Positions 15,322 to 26,207 of a stretch of 64,000 nt of DNA are shown here, one piece after another. The notes under the pieces are model-generated. The model had not been told where the DNA came from. It did not search any database and saw only the letters and a list, made by a program, of their open reading frames with translations. Every line of letters starts with the position of its first letter. Position 1 is the first letter of the stretch. Source of the stretch: Pseudomonas fluorescens (lineage in GTDB: Bacteria; Pseudomonadota; Gammaproteobacteria; Pseudomonadales; Pseudomonadaceae); assembly GCF_018614655.1 (NCBI RefSeq), contig NZ_JAGGOG010000024.1:62001-126000 (forward strand), given 5' to 3'. Position numbers and translations under genes: made by a program.

Positions 15322-15370
15322 GCGACAGTCGCCACTTCAGTCGCCCTGCTGCACGACACGGATTGTCGCC
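15322..15370. repeat. GTCGCC repeat cluster 3
   Basis: Three GTCGCC copies lie in 49 bases, beginning with GCGACAGTCGCCACTT, a 16-base exact match to the end of cluster 1. The cluster borders the 3' end of the integrase gene. Confidence 0.45.
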
Positions 15371-15373
15371 GGC

Positions 15374-16630
15374 TCAGCGTATCGGCACGGCGTTACGGTC
15401 CCTAGTTTGATTGATGGCGGATGCCGACAGGCTGCCGGTGGCTGCCTTCTGGATATGTTCACTCCACCAGGCCATCATCGGACGCCGGCGTTCGATGTAA
15501 TCCGCCCGGTTGTAGGCGCTGCGAACTTCGTCCTTGTCGACATGCGCTAGCGCGACCTCGATCAGCTCCGGATCCCAGCCATGCTCATTCAGGATGGTGC
15601 TCGCCATCGAGCGCAAGCCGTGGCTGACTAGACGGTCCTGAAAGCCCATGCGCTTCAACGCCATGTTGGCGGTCTGGCTATTGGCATGGGTGCGGGGGTT
15701 TCTATCTGAGGGGAACACGTAGTCTCTGTTACCGCTGAGTTGCTTGAGTGTCTCCAGTAACGAAAGTGCCTGATCGGTAAGAGGGATTGTGTGCGGCCGA
15801 CGCTTTTTCATGCGCTCTGGCGGAATGGTCCAAATGCGCTTGTCGAAGTCGATATCTGCCCATCGCGCGGTGGCTGCTTCGGCAGGGCGGGTCATCGTGT
15901 GCAGTTGCCATTCGATCAAGCAGCGGGTCGTGCGCTTGATGCTGGCGTTCGCGATCTCCATCATGAGCTCGGGAAGCTCCTCAGGTGGTAGCGCAGCCAT
16001 GTTCTCTTTTTTGGGTTTCTTGAACACCGCCCGAATTCCATTGAGGGGGTTCGCAAATATCAGCCCGGAGTTGACCCCGTAGGTCATGATCTCGTTGAGT
16101 CGTTGGCTCAATCGTTTCACGGTTTCGAGGCTCCCTTTGGCCTCGATTGGGCGAAGGATCTTAATAACCATCGGAGCAGTGATTTGAGAGATCGGCGTTG
16201 TTTTCATGCTTGGGAAAACATGGAGCGTCAGCGATCTCCAAATGTCTTCGGCGTAGGCTTTGGTTACGGAGTCTTTCTTCAGCTCGAACCAGGCAGTGGC
16301 CACCTTCTCGAAAGTGTGTTCAGTCTCAGCAAGTTTGGCTTGCCTTACCTCATCACGCTGGGCTTTGGGATCAGTGCCCAAAGCGAGCAACTCACGCGCC
16401 TCTGAGGCTTTCTTCCGGGCGTTGGCTAGCGAGAGGTCGGGGTATGGACCAAGCGCCATGTTGATACGGCTTCTGGTCAACGGCTCTCGGTAATTGAAAT
16501 TCCACATCATTGAGCCGCTCGCGCGTACTCGAAGCTGTAAGCCATCGCCGTCGCTGAGGACGAAGTCTTTACCAGTTGCCTTGACTGCCTTGAGCTGGCG
16601 ATCGGAGAGGCGGGTTGCGTTAGTAGGCAT
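15374..16630 (-). CDS. P4-type tyrosine integrase of the tmRNA-linked island
   Basis: The frame opens at 16705, but ATG 16630 (MPTNATRLSDRQLKAVK) with GGAGG upstream gives the usual start and 418 residues. An N-terminal arm-binding domain (DUF4102 type, residues 1-95) is followed by a SAM-like core-binding domain and the catalytic domain with R248 (TMTRPAEAATARWADID), K near 275, H337 and R340 (SHGLRSMAS), H363 (ALAHVDKDEVRSAY) and Tyr373. It catalyses integration and excision at tRNA-like sites. It sits 186 bases from the 3' end of ssrA and is transcribed away from it, the standard arrangement for an island in ssrA. Arm-type repeat candidates lie just upstream. Confidence 0.92.
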   Translation of the reverse strand: MPTNATRLSDRQLKAVKATGKDFVLSDGDGLQLRVRASGSMMWNFNYREPLTRSRINMALGPYPDLSLANARKKASEARELLALGTDPKAQRDEVRQAKLAETEHTFEKVATAWFELKKDSVTKAYAEDIWRSLTLHVFPSMKTTPISQITAPMVIKILRPIEAKGSLETVKRLSQRLNEIMTYGVNSGLIFANPLNGIRAVFKKPKKENMAALPPEELPELMMEIANASIKRTTRCLIEWQLHTMTRPAEAATARWADIDFDKRIWTIPPERMKKRRPHTIPLTDQALSLLETLKQLSGNRDYVFPSDRNPRTHANSQTANMALKRMGFQDRLVSHGLRSMASTILNEHGWDPELIEVALAHVDKDEVRSAYNRADYIERRRPMMAWWSEHIQKAATGSLSASAINQTRDRNAVPIR

Positions 16631-16648
16631 GGGGGCTACCTCCAGCAC

Positions 16649-16709
16649 CGTTTTGGTATCCTGAAAATAGCATTTGGCAGTCCGGGATACCACCTGGGAT
16701 ACCAAAACG
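16649..16709. promoter_or_regulatory. Candidate integrase arm-type sites / operator
   Basis: CGTTTTGGTATCC at 16649-16661 is repeated inverted at 16697-16709, and GGGATACCA occurs at 16684 and 16696. Three related GGGATACCA-type units between the integrase start and the tmRNA end fit integrase arm sites or an autoregulatory operator. Confidence 0.45.
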
Positions 16710-16816
16710 CCTGGAACTCAGAAACCCTGCAAAGACCCCGTAAGCGCTGAAACCCCCGTATTTACTGGATTTCAGGCACAAAAAAAGACGTCCGTGGACG
16801 TCTTTAGTTGATTAAA

Positions 16817-17214
16817 TGGTGGAGCCGGGGGGATTTGAACCCCCGTCCGCCAGTACTCCGCTGTCGGTACTACATGCGTAGCCGTGTCTATTAAGTTAAC
16901 CCTCAGCGACCCGACGGGCAGGGTGCTTTGGGCGAGTTGTGTAAGTTTTAGCCGCTTCGTCCACAACGTACTGCACGGCGATTCTGTTCTATATGACAAT
17001 CACTTTGGGTTTACAGACATCCCCTGGTGATTGCTGGACCCGAAGGTACCAGAAGCTCAGGATCTAAAGCTGCTTACGCAGCGAGAGAGAATTCCTGGCC
17101 GTAGGTTTCGTCATTGGCAACTATAAGTAGTTGCAACAGTGGATTTACGAGTTCTGTTACCAACTCGGCATGCACCTAAAGTTTCGCGACCGGCGTCGAA
17201 TCCTAAACGGCCCC
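16817..17214 (-). ncRNA. ssrA: tmRNA (SsrA)
   Basis: The 398-base RNA begins GGGGCCG (17214) and ends CGGCTCC-ACCA (16817); these ends form a seven-pair acceptor stem with one G-U. The T-arm GGTTCAAATCCCCCC is present. The tag frame (17118-17074) reads ANDETYGQEFSLAA followed by TAA. tmRNA rescues ribosomes stalled on broken mRNA and adds this degradation tag, together with SmpB encoded at 23391. The 3' end is intact despite the adjacent island, as happens when integration rebuilds the gene end. A TTGACG box near 17265 may be the -35 element. Confidence 0.96.
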
Positions 17215-17279
17215 GTGCTTGTTGCTCGGTGTTTCAAAGTGAGCGACAAGCCTGTGCAGTGTACGTCAAACGGTCACAG

Positions 17280-17303
17280 AAGGCCAACCCGAAGGTTGGC
17301 CTT
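17280..17303 (-). terminator. Terminator of the small periplasmic protein gene
   Basis: AAGGCCAACC and GGTTGGCCTT form a perfect ten-pair stem with a four-base loop, 13 bases after the stop codon of the minus-strand gene ending at 17317. The T-run is short. Confidence 0.6.
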
Positions 17304-17316
17304 GAGCGGTGTCAGG

Positions 17317-17601
17317 TTATTGGTTGCCGCCTTTTTCGCTGTCCTGCAGGTCTTGCAGAGCCTTGGAGGTGATCTCGATGCATTTCTTGTCATCACCTGC
17401 GGCCAGGGCCGCCTTGGCTTGGGACACGGCGGTGTCTATTTCGCCGCTTTTGCCGCTGGTGTCGGTCGCGAGCAAGGCTTTCCCGTTGTTGATTTTGTCC
17501 AGGTTGATTTGGCACAGTTCGTCAGTTTTACCGGCTGCAAATGCAGGGGACGCGAGCATCGCAGCAGTAATGAACAAGCCAGCAAGAGCGGAACGCTTCA
17601 T
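17317..17601 (-). CDS. Small periplasmic/exported protein
   Basis: ATG 17601 is preceded by AAGGAGATACCC, a strong ribosome binding site; the six-codon upstream extension is not needed. The 94-residue protein begins with a signal peptide (MKRSALAGLFITAAMLASPAFA, cleavage after AFA). The mature 70 residues are helical with two Cys (ELC, KKC) and end in KALQDLQDSEKGGNQ. It resembles conserved hypothetical periplasmic proteins of pseudomonads; no function is known. Confidence 0.75.
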   Translation of the reverse strand: MKRSALAGLFITAAMLASPAFAAGKTDELCQINLDKINNGKALLATDTSGKSGEIDTAVSQAKAALAAGDDKKCIEITSKALQDLQDSEKGGNQ

Positions 17602-17738
17602 GGGTATCTCCTTGTGCAAAGAGGGCTCGATGCTGCGCGGTGGTTGCGGGCAGCCAGCGAGGTCACTGATCAGCCTCGTTCAACAAGGCTTATGCAGATG
17701 ACTACGCCAGCGCGCAGGGGTTCTGTTGGGTGGTTGAA

Positions 17739-20549
<2,811 letters not shown>

Positions 20550-20619
20550 GGGTCCTCCAGGAATAGCGGACGCCGGAATGGTTGTCCGGCGTCGTTGCTT
20601 ACCCTATTACGTGTAGGTC

Positions 20620-22320
20620 TCAGTGCACCAGCATGCCGGTGAACCAATAGGCCTGGGCCAAGGTGATCAGCCCGACAATTGTCGCGAAAAACAGGCTGTG
20701 CTTGAGGGTGAAGCGGAACAGGTCGGACTCTTTGCCCACCAGACCGGTCGCGGCGCAGGCCACGGCGATCGACTGTGGGGAAATCATCTTGCCGGTTACG
20801 CCACCGCTGGTGTTCGCCGCCACCAACAAGGTGTCGTTGACACCGATCTGGTGGGCGGTGGTGGCTTGCAGGGAACTGAACAGGGCGTTGGACGAGGTGT
20901 CGGAGCCGGTCAGAAACACCCCCAGCCAACCCAGGAAAGGCGAGAAGAACGGGAAGGCTGCACCGGTGCCGGCCAGGACCAGGGCCATGGTCGACGACAT
21001 GCCGGAGTAGTTGGTGACGAATGCGAACGCCAGCACCATACCGATAGACAGGATCGGCCAGCGCAGTTCGTAGAAGGTCTCTTTTAAAGTGGTAAGACCA
21101 GTTCTGATGTCAATCTTCAGCACCAGCATCGAGATCAGGGCTGAAAAGAAAATCGCCGTGCCGGTCGCAGAGATCGGGTCCAGTTTAAACACGGCTGGAA
21201 TGGCGGTCGGGTTAGTAACGATAGGCGCGACTTTGATCACCAACTGGTCCAGATGCGGGATCGCAAAGTTGAAGACCCAGCTGTACATCGAGCCGCTGGT
21301 GGCGAACATCGCCTTGAATGGCTTGAGGGTCCAGATGGTGACCAGAACCGTCAGAATCAGGAAGGGCGACCAGGCCTTGAAGATTTCCCCCAGGCTGTAG
21401 GGCGAAGCGACAGTGCTGCGAGGCAGGCCGAAACCACCGGCGCTGGCAGTGACTGCCGCGCTGGACGTTGCCCCGGCAATCTGTGCGCCTGCGCCTGCGG
21501 TGCGCTTGGGCTGCCAGACTTTCAGGAACAACGTCAGGGAAATCAGGCTGGCCAGGGCCGAGGTGATGTCCGGCAGTTCCGGGCCGATGAAGTTTGAAGT
21601 GAAGTATTGGGTAACGGCAAAGCTGAAGCCCGCCACCAGCGCCGCTGGCCAGGTTTCCTTGACGCCCCGCAGGCCATCCATCATGAACACCAGCCAGAAC
21701 GGTACGAACATCGACAGCAACGGCAGTTGGCGGCCGGTCATGGCGCCGATCTTGAACGCGTCGATGCCGGTGACTTGGCCCGCGACGATGATCGGAATTC
21801 CCAGGGCACCGAAGGCTACCGGCGCGGTATTGGCTATCAAGCACAGGCCGGCGGCGTACAGTGGGTTGAAGCCCAGTCCGACCAGCAACGCCGCGGTAAT
21901 CGCTACCGGTGCGCCGAAGCCGGCGGCACCTTCCAGGAAGGCGCCGAAGCAGAAGCCAATCAGCAGCACCTGCAGACGCTGGTCGTCGGTGATCGACAAC
22001 ACGGAGCTGCGGATGATTTCGAACTGGCCGCTTTTCACCGTCAATTTGTAGAGGAATACGGCGGCGACAATGATCCAGGCGATCGGCCACAGGCCGTAGG
22101 CAAAGCCATAACCGGCGGCAGCCAGGGCCATATCGACGGGCATCTTGAAAGCGAAGATCGCTACCAGGATCGACAGCACCAGGGTGATGCTGCCGGCCAC
22201 GTGGCCCTTGAGGCGAAATACGGCCAGGGCCAGGAAGAAAAATACGATGGGGATAACGGCGGCCAGTGCGGACAGGCCGAGGCTGCCGAGTGGGCTATAG
22301 AGTTGTTGCCAGGTTTGCAT
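20620..22320 (-). CDS. lldP: L-lactate permease
   Basis: The 566-residue protein is strongly hydrophobic with about 13 membrane segments and the LctP family features (LEGAAGFGAPVAITAALLVG, GSDTSSNALFSSLQATTA). It imports L- and D-lactate and glycolate with protons. Start ATG 22320 lies close behind the palindromic operator at 22372. The dehydrogenase gene follows 70 bases downstream on the same strand, and lldR is divergent. The usual lldD gene is not between lldP and the dehydrogenase here. Confidence 0.92.
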   Translation of the reverse strand: MQTWQQLYSPLGSLGLSALAAVIPIVFFFLALAVFRLKGHVAGSITLVLSILVAIFAFKMPVDMALAAAGYGFAYGLWPIAWIIVAAVFLYKLTVKSGQFEIIRSSVLSITDDQRLQVLLIGFCFGAFLEGAAGFGAPVAITAALLVGLGFNPLYAAGLCLIANTAPVAFGALGIPIIVAGQVTGIDAFKIGAMTGRQLPLLSMFVPFWLVFMMDGLRGVKETWPAALVAGFSFAVTQYFTSNFIGPELPDITSALASLISLTLFLKVWQPKRTAGAGAQIAGATSSAAVTASAGGFGLPRSTVASPYSLGEIFKAWSPFLILTVLVTIWTLKPFKAMFATSGSMYSWVFNFAIPHLDQLVIKVAPIVTNPTAIPAVFKLDPISATGTAIFFSALISMLVLKIDIRTGLTTLKETFYELRWPILSIGMVLAFAFVTNYSGMSSTMALVLAGTGAAFPFFSPFLGWLGVFLTGSDTSSNALFSSLQATTAHQIGVNDTLLVAANTSGGVTGKMISPQSIAVACAATGLVGKESDLFRFTLKHSLFFATIVGLITLAQAYWFTGMLVH

Positions 22321-22371
22321 ATGGGGTGGCCCCTAATTGTTGTTGGTCAGGCACTTTTAGCTGATTTGGAT

Positions 22372-22388
22372 AATTGGTATTACCAATT
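22372..22388. promoter_or_regulatory. LldR operator
   Basis: AATTGGTA-T-TACCAATT is a perfect 17-base palindrome matching the known FadR-subfamily GntR operator form (TGGT...ACCA). It lies 52 bases before lldP and between lldP and lldR, so LldR most likely represses lldP-dehydrogenase from here until lactate binds. Confidence 0.75.
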
Positions 22389-22580
22389 TACAATCGCTGT
22401 TGGCTAGGTTAAGAGCCTTGCAGGGGGCGTGTCAATTTGCCGCTTTCGAAACTTTGGTCGAATACCGGCGGCGGGTTGATCTGATGGGTTGAATCAAAGG
22501 CGCTCTGATAGGTGCTGGCGACGCGGCAATAGGCCAGAATAGAGGCCCTGGCGAGTGGTCGGGATTGTGGAGAATGAGTT

Positions 22581-23348
22581 ATGGGCTTTGATCAGGTGCG
22601 TCAGCGCCGTTTGTCTGACGATATTGTCGAGCAGCTTGAGGGCATGATCCTTGAGGGCACGCTGAAGTCGGGTGAGCGCTTGCCGGCTGAGCGCGCGCTG
22701 GCCGAGCAGTTCGGCGTGTCGCGACCGTCGTTGCGTGAAGCCATCCAGAAGCTGGCGGCCAAGGGTTTGCTGGTCAGTCGTCAGGGTGGGGGCAACTATG
22801 TGGTGGATTCGTTGGGCTCAACCTTCAGTGATCCGCTGCTCCATCTGTTGGAAAACAACCCTGAGGCACAGCGCGATTTGCTGGAGTTTCGCCAGACCCT
22901 TGAAGCGTCGTGTGCGTATTACGCAGCGTTGCGTGCCACCGAAGTGGATCGTGAGCGGCTGACTGCTGCGTTTGAAGCCTTGCAGGATTGCTACGCGCGG
23001 GCGGATGAAGTCAGTCGCGTGGAAGAGGGCGCGGCCGATGCCCGGTTTCATCTGGCTATCGCCGAGGCCAGTCATAACGCTGTGCTGCTGCACACCATTC
23101 GTGGCTTGTTCGACCTGCTCAAACGTAACGTGGTGACCAATATCGGTGGGATGTACCAGCAGCGTACCGAGACCCGAGACATGCTGATCAATCAGCATCG
23201 GGATTTGTACCTGGCGATTATCGAAGGGCGAGCGGAACAGGCGCGGGAGGTTTCAACACGACACCTGCTGTATGTGCAGGAAGTGCTGGAGGAAGTGCGT
23301 CAAGAGGTTCAGCGCATGGCCCGTGCGGAGCGGCGCAAGGGGATATAG
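22581..23348 (+). CDS. lldR: GntR/FadR-family lactate regulator
   Basis: The 255-residue protein has an N-terminal winged helix (RLSDDIVEQLEGMILEGTLKSGERLPAERALAEQFGVSRPSLREAIQKLAAKGLL, residues about 8-75), typical of GntR proteins, and a helical FCD ligand domain with metal-binding His (FHLAIAEASHN). Divergent from lldP, with an ideal operator between, it is the lactate-responsive repressor of that operon. Confidence 0.9.
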   Translation: MGFDQVRQRRLSDDIVEQLEGMILEGTLKSGERLPAERALAEQFGVSRPSLREAIQKLAAKGLLVSRQGGGNYVVDSLGSTFSDPLLHLLENNPEAQRDLLEFRQTLEASCAYYAALRATEVDRERLTAAFEALQDCYARADEVSRVEEGAADARFHLAIAEASHNAVLLHTIRGLFDLLKRNVVTNIGGMYQQRTETRDMLINQHRDLYLAIIEGRAEQAREVSTRHLLYVQEVLEEVRQEVQRMARAERRKGI

Positions 23349-23349
23349 C

Positions 23350-23370
23350 CGAGGGCGTCTGACGCCCTCG
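23350..23370. terminator. Bidirectional hairpin between lldR and smpB
   Basis: CGAGGGCG and CGCCCTCG form an eight-pair stem with a five-base loop, right after the lldR stop and before the convergent smpB stop. Confidence 0.55.
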
Positions 23371-23390
23371 TCACACAAGTCGACAGGAAT

Positions 23391-23873
23391 TCAGTCTTCC
23401 TTGCCCTTGTTACGCACGGCGCGATGCAATTCCCGATTGGAGTCGCGCTCGCGCTCGGTGTCACGCTTGTCGTATTCCTTCTTGCCCTTGCCCAGAGCGA
23501 TCTCGCACTTGACCAGGTGCTTGCTCCAGTACCACGACAGGCATATGCAGGCATAACCTTTTTGTTGCACTGCAGCGGCGAGCTTTTCCAGTTCGCGGAC
23601 ATTGAGCAGCAGCTTGCGCGTACGTACCGGGTCGGCAATGATGTGGGTGCTGGCGGTGGTCAGCGGTGTGATATGACTGCCGAGCAGCCAGGCTTCACCG
23701 TCTTTGAGCAGCACGTAGCTGTCGACCAGTTGCAGCTTGCTTGCCCGCAGACTCTTTACTTCCCAGCCGGCCAGGACCAAGCCAGCCTCGAAACGATGTT
23801 CGATGAAGTAGTCGTGTCGCGCCTTTTTGTTTTGCGCGATGGTCCCTGTTGGGTGTTTCTTTTGTTTAGCCAT
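23391..23873 (-). CDS. smpB: SsrA-binding protein SmpB
   Basis: ATG 23873 gives the usual 160 residues (MAKQKKHPTGTIAQNKKARHDYF...); the open frame continues upstream but that part is not protein-like. Family features are ARHDYFIEHRFEAGLVLAGWEVKSLR, GEAWLLGSHI and a basic C-terminal tail (KKEYDKRDTERERDSNRELHRA) that enters the mRNA channel. It binds tmRNA, whose gene lies 6 kb away, and delivers it to stalled ribosomes. Confidence 0.96.
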   Translation of the reverse strand: MAKQKKHPTGTIAQNKKARHDYFIEHRFEAGLVLAGWEVKSLRASKLQLVDSYVLLKDGEAWLLGSHITPLTTASTHIIADPVRTRKLLLNVRELEKLAAAVQQKGYACICLSWYWSKHLVKCEIALGKGKKEYDKRDTERERDSNRELHRAVRNKGKED

Positions 23874-23991
23874 AGGGGCGGCATTATAGGCAGTTGCGAG
23901 CGTGTCGGCTACGGTCAACCTGCGTGCTTGAGCGTGTTGTGTGAATCCCGGACAATGCGCGCTCTTTTTTGATCGGTTGGGCGTGTTAACG

Positions 23992-25395
23992 ATGTCGACG
24001 GACAAGGTTTCTGTCCACGGAGGGTGGGCGAGCCGCTGGGTCTTCGTACTCGCTGCCACCGGTTCTGCGGTAGGGCTGGGAAGTATCTGGAAGTTTCCCT
24101 ACATGGTGGGAATGTACGGCGGCGGGGCGTTTGTCCTGGTGTTTCTGGCGTGCATCGCCCTCATCGGCCTACCCGTCATGTTGGCCGAAACCCTGATAGG
24201 CCGGCGTGCGCGGCAAAGCCCGGCGAACGCCTTGAAGGTACTCGCACTGGAGGCGGGGCATTCTGCGCGCTGGTCCTGGTGGGCGTTTGCCGGAATGATC
24301 ACCGCATTGTTGATCCTGTCTTTTTATAGCGTGGTCGGTGGTTGGTCCCTGGACTACATCATTGATATGGGGCGCGGCGATTTTCAGGGGGTAACGTCTG
24401 ACCAGGTGGGAGCCTACTTCGGCAAGGTCGTGGCGGACCCTTGGCGTCTGACATTCTGGCATACGCTCTTTATGGTGCTTTCTGCCGTGGTGATCGCCCG
24501 GGGCGTAGTGGCGGGGTTGGAGCGCAGTTTACGGATCATGATGCCGTTGTTGTTCGTGATGTTGCTGTTGCTGCTGGGCTATAGCATGACCACCGGGCAC
24601 TTCATGCAGGGTGTGCACTTCATGTTCGACTTCAATTCCGAGCGGTTGCTCGAAGGATTGTTGCCGGCCATGGGGCATGCGTTCTTTTCCCTGAGTGTCG
24701 GTGTCGGCTCCATCATGATTTACGGGGCGTATATGCCCAAAGGCGCATCGCTCTCGGGAACGGTGGTGGGCGTGGCGCTGCTGGATACGTTCGTTTCATT
24801 GTTGGCGGGGATGGCGCTGTTTCCGATTGTCTTCGCTGCTGGGTTGAGCCCAAGTGAAGGTCCCGGCTTGATGTTTGTCAGCCTGCCATTTGCCTTTGGT
24901 AATGTGGCGTTCGGGCAATTGATGGGTGTGGTGTTTTTTGTGCTGGTGGCCATTGCGGCCTGGAGTTCGGCCATCTCTTTGTTGGAGCCGATGGTCGCGT
25001 ATCTGGTGGAGCGTACACAGGTTCGTCGTGCCTGGGTTACCTTTTGGCTGGCCTTCAGTTGCTGGTTTGTTGGTTTGGGAACGGTGTTTTCCTTTAACAT
25101 CTGGCAGCAGGCCAAGTTTTTCGTGAACGAGGGTGGTGTCTTTCACCTCTACCAGTGGGGTGCCATCAACGGTCTGGATTTCTTTGGCGTCATTGATTTC
25201 TTTACCTCGCGAATCATGTTGCCCTTGGGTGGTTTGTGTTTCGTGGTGTTTGCAGGTTGGGTGATGGGACGCGAAGCGGTTCGGGATGAGCTGTCGATTC
25301 GCAGCCCGGTAATGTTCGCCCTGGCTTTCTTCTTGATGCGCTATATAGCGCCCATCGGCATTCTCGTAGTGTTTGCCGCTCAGCTGTGGAAATAA
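23992..25395 (+). CDS. Sodium-dependent transporter (neurotransmitter:sodium symporter family)
   Basis: ATG 23992 gives 467 residues starting MSTDKVSVHGGWASRWVFVLAATGSAVGLGSIWKFPY; the GSAVGLGSIWKFPY segment is the first membrane helix and Na+/substrate site signature of the NSS (SNF) family. About 11-12 membrane helices are visible. Substrate is probably an amino acid, but it cannot be told from sequence. The gene diverges from smpB and is followed seven bases later by the ratA-like gene. Confidence 0.88.
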   Translation: MSTDKVSVHGGWASRWVFVLAATGSAVGLGSIWKFPYMVGMYGGGAFVLVFLACIALIGLPVMLAETLIGRRARQSPANALKVLALEAGHSARWSWWAFAGMITALLILSFYSVVGGWSLDYIIDMGRGDFQGVTSDQVGAYFGKVVADPWRLTFWHTLFMVLSAVVIARGVVAGLERSLRIMMPLLFVMLLLLLGYSMTTGHFMQGVHFMFDFNSERLLEGLLPAMGHAFFSLSVGVGSIMIYGAYMPKGASLSGTVVGVALLDTFVSLLAGMALFPIVFAAGLSPSEGPGLMFVSLPFAFGNVAFGQLMGVVFFVLVAIAAWSSAISLLEPMVAYLVERTQVRRAWVTFWLAFSCWFVGLGTVFSFNIWQQAKFFVNEGGVFHLYQWGAINGLDFFGVIDFFTSRIMLPLGGLCFVVFAGWVMGREAVRDELSIRSPVMFALAFFLMRYIAPIGILVVFAAQLWK

Positions 25396-25402
25396 CGCTC
25401 AC

Positions 25403-25837
25403 ATGACGACGCATATTCAACGTTCGGCCCTGCTGCCCTATCCGGCGCAAGCGCTCTATGACCTGGTCAATGACGTGGCGCGTTATCCGGAATTCCTGCC
25501 TTGGTGTTCGTCTGCCGAGGTGCTGGAGAGCAGTGATGAGCACATGCGCGCCAGCCTGGCAGTGGCCAAGGGTGGGCTCAGCCAGCATTTCGTCACGCGA
25601 AATACCTTGGTGCCAGGCCAATCGATCGAGATGAATCTGGAGGAGGGGCCATTCACTCAGTTGCACGGTGTCTGGGTATTCAAGAAATTGAATGACAAGG
25701 CCTGCAAGATCAGCCTGGATTTATCGTTTGATTATGCCGGGCCTATTGTTCGTGCGACCCTCGGGCCGCTGTTCAATCAGGCCGCCAATACGCTGGTGGA
25801 TGCGTTCTGTCAGCGGGCCAAGCAATTGCATGGCTGA
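25403..25837 (+). CDS. RatA/COQ10-like START-domain protein
   Basis: ATG 25403 gives 144 residues. The sequence (HIQRSALLPYPAQALYDLVNDVARYPEFLPWCSSAEVLES) is the polyketide-cyclase/COQ10-type START fold, annotated as RatA in E. coli or as a ubiquinone-binding protein. The fold binds hydrophobic ligands and in COQ10 supports ubiquinone function; the toxin role claimed for RatA is not testable here. It overlaps rnfH by eight bases. Confidence 0.85.
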   Translation: MTTHIQRSALLPYPAQALYDLVNDVARYPEFLPWCSSAEVLESSDEHMRASLAVAKGGLSQHFVTRNTLVPGQSIEMNLEEGPFTQLHGVWVFKKLNDKACKISLDLSFDYAGPIVRATLGPLFNQAANTLVDAFCQRAKQLHG

Positions 25838-26144
25838 GTCATTGGTCGAGATTGAGCTGGTGTATGCCGCTGTGGATCGTCAGCTGCTGCTTGTGTTGTC
25901 CGTTGCGCGAGGCACCAACCTGAGGGCTGCGGTGCTCGGGTCAGGGATTGCTGCGCAGTTTCCGGAGCTGGATCTGATGGTTTGCCCCTTGGGGGTATTC
26001 GGTAAGGTTGTGGCGGACGCGGATGTTCGTGTAGTGCAGGCTGGAGATCGTATTGAGATTTACCGGCCATTGCTGGCCGATCCCAAGGAAGTTCGCCGGC
26101 TACGTGCCGCCAAGGCAGCCAAGGCGAAACAGCAGAACTCTTGA
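25830..26144 (+). CDS. RnfH family protein
   Basis: ATG 25830 starts inside the ratA-like gene and gives 104 residues (MAESLVEIELVYAAVDRQLLLVLSVARGT...). It is a beta-grasp ubiquitin-like protein of the RnfH family (DUF/UPF0125), usually paired with the RatA-like gene as here. The C-terminus GDRIEIYRPLLADPKEVRRLRA is the conserved family tail. Its biochemical function is unclear. Confidence 0.88.
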   Translation: MAESLVEIELVYAAVDRQLLLVLSVARGTNLRAAVLGSGIAAQFPELDLMVCPLGVFGKVVADADVRVVQAGDRIEIYRPLLADPKEVRRLRAAKAAKAKQQNS

Positions 26145-26160
26145 ATTCATGAAACTGCAG

Positions 26161-26196
26161 ACAACAAAAAGCCCGGCATGCCGGGCTTTTTGTTGT
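26161..26196. terminator. Bidirectional terminator between rnfH and bamE
   Basis: A 36-base perfect palindrome (18-bp arms) with AAAAAGCCCGGCA/TGCCGGGCTTTTT at the core: GC stem with A-run before and T-run after, so it ends transcription from both sides. Confidence 0.92.
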
Positions 26197-26207
26197 GCGT
26201 TACAAAC

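Noticed and set aside
1..16816. Second copy of the ssrA 3' end as the far attachment site
   Set aside because: Read by eye for TGGTGGAGCCGG-type sequence and no copy was seen; the far end is probably outside the window.
16772..16999. 75-codon open frame within the tmRNA gene
   Set aside because: It lies inside the clearly folded ssrA RNA.
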